A DNA stretch of 44,396 bases from an uncultured Eubacteriales bacterium (lineage in GTDB: Bacteria > Bacillota > Clostridia > Oscillospirales > CAG-272), in the NCBI GenBank assembly GCA_934503195.1, contig CAKSVM010000016.1, forward strand, positions 1 to 44,396, written 5' to 3'. Position 1 is the first letter of the stretch; each line of letters begins with the position of its first letter. Positions 40,182 through 44,396 of the stretch are shown here, one piece after another. Made by a program: the position numbers and the translations under genes. Under the pieces are notes generated by a model that had not been told where the DNA came from, searched no databases, and saw only the letters and a program-made list of their open reading frames with translations.

Positions 40182-40331
40182 ATGAAGGATATAATCGTAA
40201 TCACCGGAGGAACCAGCGGCTGCGGAAAGGCCGCCGCGAAATGGGGAGTTCCCGGCTTCTCGAAGGGACTCGCTACCGAGCTTACCCCCGACGGAATCAG
40301 AGGAACCGATCAGGTGGTGATCCCGTTATGA
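40182..40331 (+). pseudogene. Internally deleted SDR remnant used as a leader
   Basis: 49 codons with a good ribosome site (GAAAGGAAG). Residues 1-19 are an SDR start (MKDIIVITGGTSGCGKAAA), and these run straight into the segment that normally follows the catalytic Tyr (KWGVPGFSKGLATELTPDGIR). About 130-150 codons including the Tyr of YxxxK are missing in frame, and the C-terminal third is lost too. The stop codon overlaps the next start (ATGA). Too short to be an enzyme; it may be kept because it couples translation to the FAD gene. Confidence 0.78.
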
Positions 40332-42262
40332 GGCTTCTCGTCGAGGCCGAGAGCTTCGATTCTCTTGGCGGATGGGTGATTGAGACGCAGTCGGTTTCTG
40401 AGATGGGTTCGGCTTATATAATGGCGCACGGACTCGGAATCCCGGTCGCCGACGCGAGAACGACGATTGAAATCGAAAAAGAGGGAGTCTACACATTCTG
40501 GGCGCGCACCCGCGACTGGACGAAAATCTGGGGACGCGGAGAACCCGCCGGACGCTTCACGCTTAACGTCAACGGAAATCCTCTCGGAACCACGCTCGGC
40601 ACAAACGGAAGTGAATGGAAATGGCAGAAGGCCGGAAGCGCGTATCTCACCGCGGGCAGAAACACTCTGGCACTTCACGATCTCACCGGCTTCAACGGCA
40701 GATGCGACGCGATTTACATCACAAACGAGGGTGACGAACCCGAAAACGACAACGAAAAACTCCCGGAGTTCAGACGAAGGATCAGAAAGCTTGAACTCAT
40801 AGACTACCCGGAGGAGTTCGACCTCATCGTGGCGGGAGGCGGAATCGCCGGAATCTGTACGGCTCTCGCGGCGGTACGGAGCGGTGTGAAAACCCTTCTC
40901 ATCGAGGATCGGAGTATGCTCGGCGGATGCAACAGCTCGGAGGTCAGGGTCTCGCTCGGCGGACAGCCGCGCGCGGGGAAGTATCAGCGGCTCGGAGACA
41001 TAGTTGAGGAAATCGCCCCGGTCATGGGAAGCGGAGGAACCTACGACGCCGAGTATTACGAGGACTCAAGAAAAAAGCTGGCGTTTGAACTCTCGCCGAA
41101 AAATCTCTGGAAACTTGGGCTGAACACCTCGGTCGTCGGAGTTGAAAGGGATGGGAACCGTATAACGTCGGTCATCTGCCGCTCCTCTGTCACCGGGAAA
41201 GAGACAAGATACAGAGCGAAATTATTCTCTGACTGCACGGGAGACGCGGTTTTAGCCCGCATGATGGGCGCGGAGACGATGTACGGAACCGAGGCGCGCG
41301 AAACCTTCGGCGAATCCCTCGCGCCCGAAAAGGCGACAAGTCAGGTCATGGGACAGTCAATCCTCTGGCTCACGAGAGACGCCGGGCATCCGGTCGACTT
41401 TCCCGAGGTCGATTTCGGCATAGAATTCAACGAGTCAAACTGTCTCTATGTCAGGGGCGGAGACTGGGAGTGGGAAAGCGGGCAATTCCGTAATCAGGCG
41501 CACGAGGCCGAGTATATCCGTGACTACGCGATGATGGCGATTTTCGCGAATTTTTCGTATCTCAAGCGGCATTCGGAGAGAAAGAATGAGTTCAGAAATC
41601 TTGAACTGAAATGGGTGTCGCCGATCGGCGGCAAGCGCGAGAGCTACCGTGTCGTTGGAGATCATGTGATAACCCAGCACGACATCGACTCGAAGACTCC
41701 CTGTCCCGACGGCACGGCGGCGATCACGTGGGACATTGATCTCCACTACCCCGACCCGAAGTACGCGGACGTCTACCCCGAGCCGTTCAGATCGGTCGCC
41801 TATCACCGCGGAATCGGCGCGCCGTATGAGATCCCCTACAGATGCCTTTACTCGAAGGACGTCGAAAATCTTTTCCTCGGCGGGCGGATAATCTCGGCGT
41901 CGCACGTCGCCTTCGCGGCGATCAGGGTCATGCGTACCCTCGGACAGCTCGGAGAGGTGGTCGGAATGGCGGCGGCCGTGGCGAAATCACATGACGCGAC
42001 CCCGAGGGAGGTTTACACGAAGTATCTCGACGAGCTTATCGTCCGTATGCGCGCCGGTGTCGAAAAGCCGTACTATCACTCCTACCCGACGAGAACGTCT
42101 GACGAGAGGTATCACATAAAGGAGATCGGAATGCTCCGCGTCGTCCCCTGCGAGGGTCACCCCGACGACATGGAGAGGATAAAGAAGGATCCGGAGCTTT
42201 ACGAAAGGCTCTCAAAGCTCGGCGTGACGCACGAGAACGGTAAGAAATTATGGGAATTCTGA
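40328..42262 (+). CDS. FAD-dependent oxidoreductase with N-terminal beta-sandwich domain
   Basis: 644 aa. Residues 1-135 form a beta-rich, carbohydrate-binding-like domain (VEAESF, GVYTFWARTRDW, GRFTLNVNGNPLG, GSAYLTAGRNTLALHD). From 163 the FAD_oxidored fold begins: DLIVAGGGIAGICTALAAVRSGVKTLLIEDRSMLGG (dinucleotide motif 169-175), FSDCTGDAVLARMMGAE in the middle and NLFLGGRIISASHVAFAAIRVMRTLGQLGEVVGMAAA at the end, with ATP/FAD contacts. The class occurs near glycosidases and Gfo/Idh enzymes in gut bacteria; substrate unknown. ATG at 40328 overlaps the SDR remnant by 4 nt; the longer open frame from 40241 has no ribosome site. Confidence 0.9.
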   Translation: MRLLVEAESFDSLGGWVIETQSVSEMGSAYIMAHGLGIPVADARTTIEIEKEGVYTFWARTRDWTKIWGRGEPAGRFTLNVNGNPLGTTLGTNGSEWKWQKAGSAYLTAGRNTLALHDLTGFNGRCDAIYITNEGDEPENDNEKLPEFRRRIRKLELIDYPEEFDLIVAGGGIAGICTALAAVRSGVKTLLIEDRSMLGGCNSSEVRVSLGGQPRAGKYQRLGDIVEEIAPVMGSGGTYDAEYYEDSRKKLAFELSPKNLWKLGLNTSVVGVERDGNRITSVICRSSVTGKETRYRAKLFSDCTGDAVLARMMGAETMYGTEARETFGESLAPEKATSQVMGQSILWLTRDAGHPVDFPEVDFGIEFNESNCLYVRGGDWEWESGQFRNQAHEAEYIRDYAMMAIFANFSYLKRHSERKNEFRNLELKWVSPIGGKRESYRVVGDHVITQHDIDSKTPCPDGTAAITWDIDLHYPDPKYADVYPEPFRSVAYHRGIGAPYEIPYRCLYSKDVENLFLGGRIISASHVAFAAIRVMRTLGQLGEVVGMAAAVAKSHDATPREVYTKYLDELIVRMRAGVEKPYYHSYPTRTSDERYHIKEIGMLRVVPCEGHPDDMERIKKDPELYERLSKLGVTHENGKKLWEF

Positions 42263-42273
42263 GGTGAAAGGAT

Positions 42274-42339
42274 ATGAAAACGCTTATTGAGGCCGGGAGC
42301 GTTCTCATCCTCCGCGCGTGTGCCGACGCTCATCCATGA
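42274..42339 (+). CDS. 21-codon open frame after the FAD gene, possible gene remnant
   Basis: GAAAGGAT followed by ATG gives MKTLIEAGSVLILRACADAHP. It follows the FAD gene by 11 bp. It may be the 5' stump of a deleted third gene of the operon. No function can be assigned. Confidence 0.35.
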   Translation: MKTLIEAGSVLILRACADAHP

Positions 42340-42354
42340 CGCGATCCGCCGTAA

Positions 42355-42392
42355 CGAAAAAAACACCAGGGGCGCGGTTTACCGCGCCCCTG
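42355..42392 (-). terminator. Terminator of htrA (possibly bidirectional)
   Basis: 11-bp stem CAGGGGCGCGG / CCGCGCCCCTG (42367-42392), followed on the minus strand by GTGTTTTTTTCG. In the plus direction there is no T-tract. Confidence 0.85.
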
Positions 42393-42416
42393 ATGCCGAA
42401 AGGAAAAACACAATGA

Positions 42417-42450
42417 AATTTTGGTGGATTTTGGTGGATTTGGTGGATTT
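42417..42450. repeat. Short tandem repeat TTTTGGTGGA
   Basis: Three near-identical copies of TTTGGTGGATT. A 16-codon frame with a ribosome site (ATG 42413, stop 42463) runs through it; probably accidental. Confidence 0.6.
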
Positions 42451-42477
42451 ACGCTTTATGTGAGCCGATGAGCGAAA

Positions 42478-43998
42478 TCAGCCCTTCGCGCCCTCACTTG
42501 CCGCCTTGTCCTCGAAGGACTTCGAGGAGTCGGTCGAAGCGGTGGTGGGAACGTATTCGTGGAGAGTTACCTTGACGTCAACATACTTGCCGCCTCTGAC
42601 AACCTTGACGGTGAGAACGTCGCCGACGCTGTGACCCTTGAGAGCCGCCTTGATATCGGTGCTGTACTCGACCTCGGTGTCGTCAATCGCGACGATGCGG
42701 TCGCCCGAACGGAGATCGTTTTCCTCATACTGCGAGGTTCCGACATAGACTCCGAGCGAGTTGACTCCGTAGCGCATAGCGTCCCAGCTGCTCGTGATAT
42801 CGACATAGGTGATGCCGAGCATTACTCTTCCGCGGACATAGCCGTAGTTCGTGAGTTCGGTCGCGACCTCAATCGCGCTGTCAATCGGGATCGCGAAGCC
42901 GATGCCCTCAACCGAGGTTCCCGAAGAGGTGGTCGAAGACTTTGCGTTCACAACGCCGACAAGCTCGCCGTAGAGGTTGAAGAGTCCGCCGCCCGAGTTA
43001 CCGGGGTTGACGGCCGCGTTGGTCTGGATGAGGTTCATCTCGGTGCCGTCGATCGTGACGTCACGCGAAAGTCCGCTTACGATGCCGTTTGTGACCGAGC
43101 CGCCGAATTCGCCGAGCGGGTTACCGACCGCGACGACCTCCTGACCTACCTTCAGGGAATCGCTGTCACCGATGAGCGCGCAGGGAAGTCCGGTCGCGTC
43201 GACCTTGATAACCGCGATATCGCTTTCGGAATCGGTTCCGACGAGGGTGGCGTCATACTCGGTTCCGTCGCTCAGCTTTACCTTGATGCTGTTCGCGCCG
43301 CTGACGACGTGGTTGTTGGTGATGATGAGTCCGTCCTCGCTGATGATGACGCCTGATCCCGCGCCCGAGACGATGTAGCTTCCGCCGCCCCAGAAGGAGT
43401 TATCGGTCGTGGCCGACTCGGTAGTGATCTCGACGACTGTGGGAGTCACCGCGTTGGCTACCTGCTCATAGGTTCCGGCGGTCTTGTTGCCGTTGGCGAA
43501 GGACTGGAAGATGACCGAAGGGCTTCCGGAGTTGGCCGATCCCGAATTCGATCCGCTCTGGACGGTGTTGTTACCGTTCATCCTGTTGGCGGCGTAGGTC
43601 CCGGCGAAGGCCGCTCCGCCCGAGAAGACCATGCAGACCGCGACGATCGCGGCGACCGCTCCGGCTCCGAGACGTGCCTTGGGAGTCTTTACCTTCTTTG
43701 CGGGGTTATTGTTGATGTAGACGGTCTGGCGCGGGGCGCGGACGTAATTCGACGTGGTGTCGCGGTACTTTGAAAAATCCGGCGCGGAATTTACGTTTGC
43801 GGAAGACTGGTTCGTGTTATTCTGAGTCCCGGTGTTCGCAGACTCATTTGTAGTGGAAGCGGTGGCTTCGTTCACCGGAGTGGTTTCGGGTTCGGTATGA
43901 ACCGGTTCGCTCGCGGGCGCCGGAGTTTCGACCGCTTTGACTTCCTCGGTGTTCTGAACGTTCTCGTTCATTTCGTTGTTGTTTACGTTGTTATCCAT
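42478..43998 (-). CDS. htrA: HtrA/DegP-type membrane-anchored serine protease
   Basis: 506 aa. Cytoplasmic Asn/Thr/Glu-rich N-terminus (1-105), one membrane helix (about 109-133), Ser/Asn linker, then a trypsin-like domain with His230 (TNNHVV), Asp260 (ESDIAVIKV) and Ser335 (NPGNSGGGL), and one PDZ domain (about 400-490, GVYVGTSQYEENDLRSGDRIVAIDDTEVE). Degrades misfolded proteins outside the membrane. The layout is the usual one for Gram-positive HtrA. GGAGG lies 9 nt before the ATG. Single gene; a TATAAT at 44072-44077 (minus) is the likely -10 box. No CssRS-type two-component genes nearby. Confidence 0.94.
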   Translation of the reverse strand: MDNNVNNNEMNENVQNTEEVKAVETPAPASEPVHTEPETTPVNEATASTTNESANTGTQNNTNQSSANVNSAPDFSKYRDTTSNYVRAPRQTVYINNNPAKKVKTPKARLGAGAVAAIVAVCMVFSGGAAFAGTYAANRMNGNNTVQSGSNSGSANSGSPSVIFQSFANGNKTAGTYEQVANAVTPTVVEITTESATTDNSFWGGGSYIVSGAGSGVIISEDGLIITNNHVVSGANSIKVKLSDGTEYDATLVGTDSESDIAVIKVDATGLPCALIGDSDSLKVGQEVVAVGNPLGEFGGSVTNGIVSGLSRDVTIDGTEMNLIQTNAAVNPGNSGGGLFNLYGELVGVVNAKSSTTSSGTSVEGIGFAIPIDSAIEVATELTNYGYVRGRVMLGITYVDITSSWDAMRYGVNSLGVYVGTSQYEENDLRSGDRIVAIDDTEVEYSTDIKAALKGHSVGDVLTVKVVRGGKYVDVKVTLHEYVPTTASTDSSKSFEDKAASEGAKG

Positions 43999-44252
43999 GA
44001 TATATGACCTCCGTTTATATTCTTGATTTCTTTTCTTTTTCTTCGCGATCTCTTTCTTTTGATCGTGACTATATTATAAAACACCAATGTGACGGCTGTA
44101 TGACGGCGGGTTAAAAGTTCGCTGAAATCAGATTTTTTTTATGTGAAGAAGGAGTTTCCGGGAGTTCACTTTCAGTGCGGCGCGGTCTTTGATATTTTTC
44201 CCGGGTATGAGTGAAAGAATACGCGCGCGGAGCGGAAAAGGAAAAAAACGGC
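43999..44252. other. Gap upstream of htrA without a gene
   Basis: Holds the htrA ribosome site, a minus-strand TATAAT at 44072-44077 with a poor -35 region, and A/T-rich then GC-rich sequence. Nothing else recognised. Confidence 0.5.
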
Positions 44253-44277
44253 AAAAAAACTGTCGCTTTCGCGGCAG
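44253..44277 (-). terminator. Minus-strand terminator for a gene beyond the right edge
   Basis: 7-bp stem CTGCCGC / GCGACAG type (one G-U pair) at 44260-44277, followed on the minus strand by seven T. It sits directly inside the right terminal repeat, as the CBM9 terminator (131-158, sharing GCGACAG) does at the left end. Confidence 0.65.
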
Positions 44278-44289
44278 GAATTCAGTATG

Positions 44290-44396
44290 GAGGCTTGTAG
44301 GCCGCGAAGCGGCCGCAGGCGGCACGAAGTGGCGTCGGCCTCGCGAAGCGAGGTCGATTGCGCGCCAAGGCGCGCAACCTGCACTCGCGTCCGGGC
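44290..44396. repeat. Right copy of terminal multi-hairpin repeat
   Basis: Inverted relative to 11-110. Read from the end: GCCCGGACGCGAGTGCAGG, TTGCGCGCC/GGCGCGCAA (9-bp stem), CCTCGC-TTC-GCGAGG, CAC-TTC-GTG and GGCCGC-TTC-GCGGCC. Stems differ from the left copy while pairing is kept. Confidence 0.75.

Noticed and set aside
42413..42463. 16-codon open frame with ribosome site (MKFWWILVDLVDLRFM)
   Set aside because: It is made by a tandem repeat of TTTGGTGGAT and lies in the 3' region of the convergent htrA gene; no evidence that it is a gene.
1..44396. Circular molecule or phage genome judged from the similar ends
   Set aside because: The end repeats are inverted, not direct, and diverged; the gene content is chromosomal. 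Assembly stopping at a dispersed repeat is simpler.

Overview
The window looks like one chromosomal contig from an uncultured, saccharolytic, low-motility Clostridia-type Firmicute of the animal gut, moderately GC-rich (my impression, not computed). Grounds: purine-rich Shine-Dalgarno sequences (AAAGGAG type) before nearly every gene, TTGnnn-17-TATAAT promoters often with a TRTGn extension (TGTGGTATAAT), lipoprotein and short C-terminal membrane-anchor signals, YesN/YesM regulators, and dense carbohydrate-utilisation content. No rRNA, tRNA or CRISPR array was seen.

Layout. 1-3900: a CBM9-like surface protein and a PocR/AraC regulator (both minus), a leucine-rich-repeat lipoprotein split by an in-frame TAA, and a small membrane protein. 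3900-8900: a GH127-type beta-L-arabinofuranosidase, a 43-bp hairpin tandem repeat with a terminator, an ADP-ribosylglycohydrolase-like protein, a 180-bp MITE-like element and a frameshifted membrane-anchored gene. 8900-12360: mannonate dehydratase, an ECF-like sigma factor with a very long C-terminal extension, and a BrnT/BrnA toxin-antitoxin pair whose promoter predicts a leaderless mRNA. 12360-18030 (minus): homoserine dehydrogenase, aldehyde dehydrogenase, then a DapA-family aldolase/LacI/SDR operon. 18200-25120 (plus): sugar-binding lipoprotein, beta-helix protein, IlvD/Edd sugar-acid dehydratase, XRE regulator and a probable glycoside hydrolase. 25160-30713 (minus): AraC-GyrI regulator, an InlB-repeat membrane protein and the mglBAC galactose/glucose transporter, with about 500 bp of repeats between mglB and mglA. 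30906-35153 (plus): YesN response regulator, YesM kinase and a sugar-binding lipoprotein, divergent from mglB and likely a three-component sugar sensor. 35182-37406: a compact element with a single SF3/D5-type helicase gene enclosed by nested inverted repeats. 37413-42262: ThuA + Gfo/Idh/MocA operon, divergent AraC regulator, a 49-codon SDR fossil coupled to an FAD-dependent oxidoreductase. 42478-43998: HtrA-type protease.

How it fits together (inference): arabinofuranosidase, mannonate dehydratase, sugar-acid dehydratase, DapA-type aldolase, SDR and aldehyde dehydrogenase would suit breakdown of plant-cell-wall arabinose and uronic acids through 2-keto-3-deoxy acids, with mgl uptake under a membrane sugar sensor.

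The least ordinary material is non-coding: the window ends in inverted copies of a multi-hairpin repeat whose stems differ by compensatory changes; other hairpin strings lie at 15952-16072, 29152-29613 and inside the helicase element; and the helicase element carries three terminator modules whose repeated words change together. I regard the helicase element and its hairpin cassettes as the best candidate for an undescribed system.
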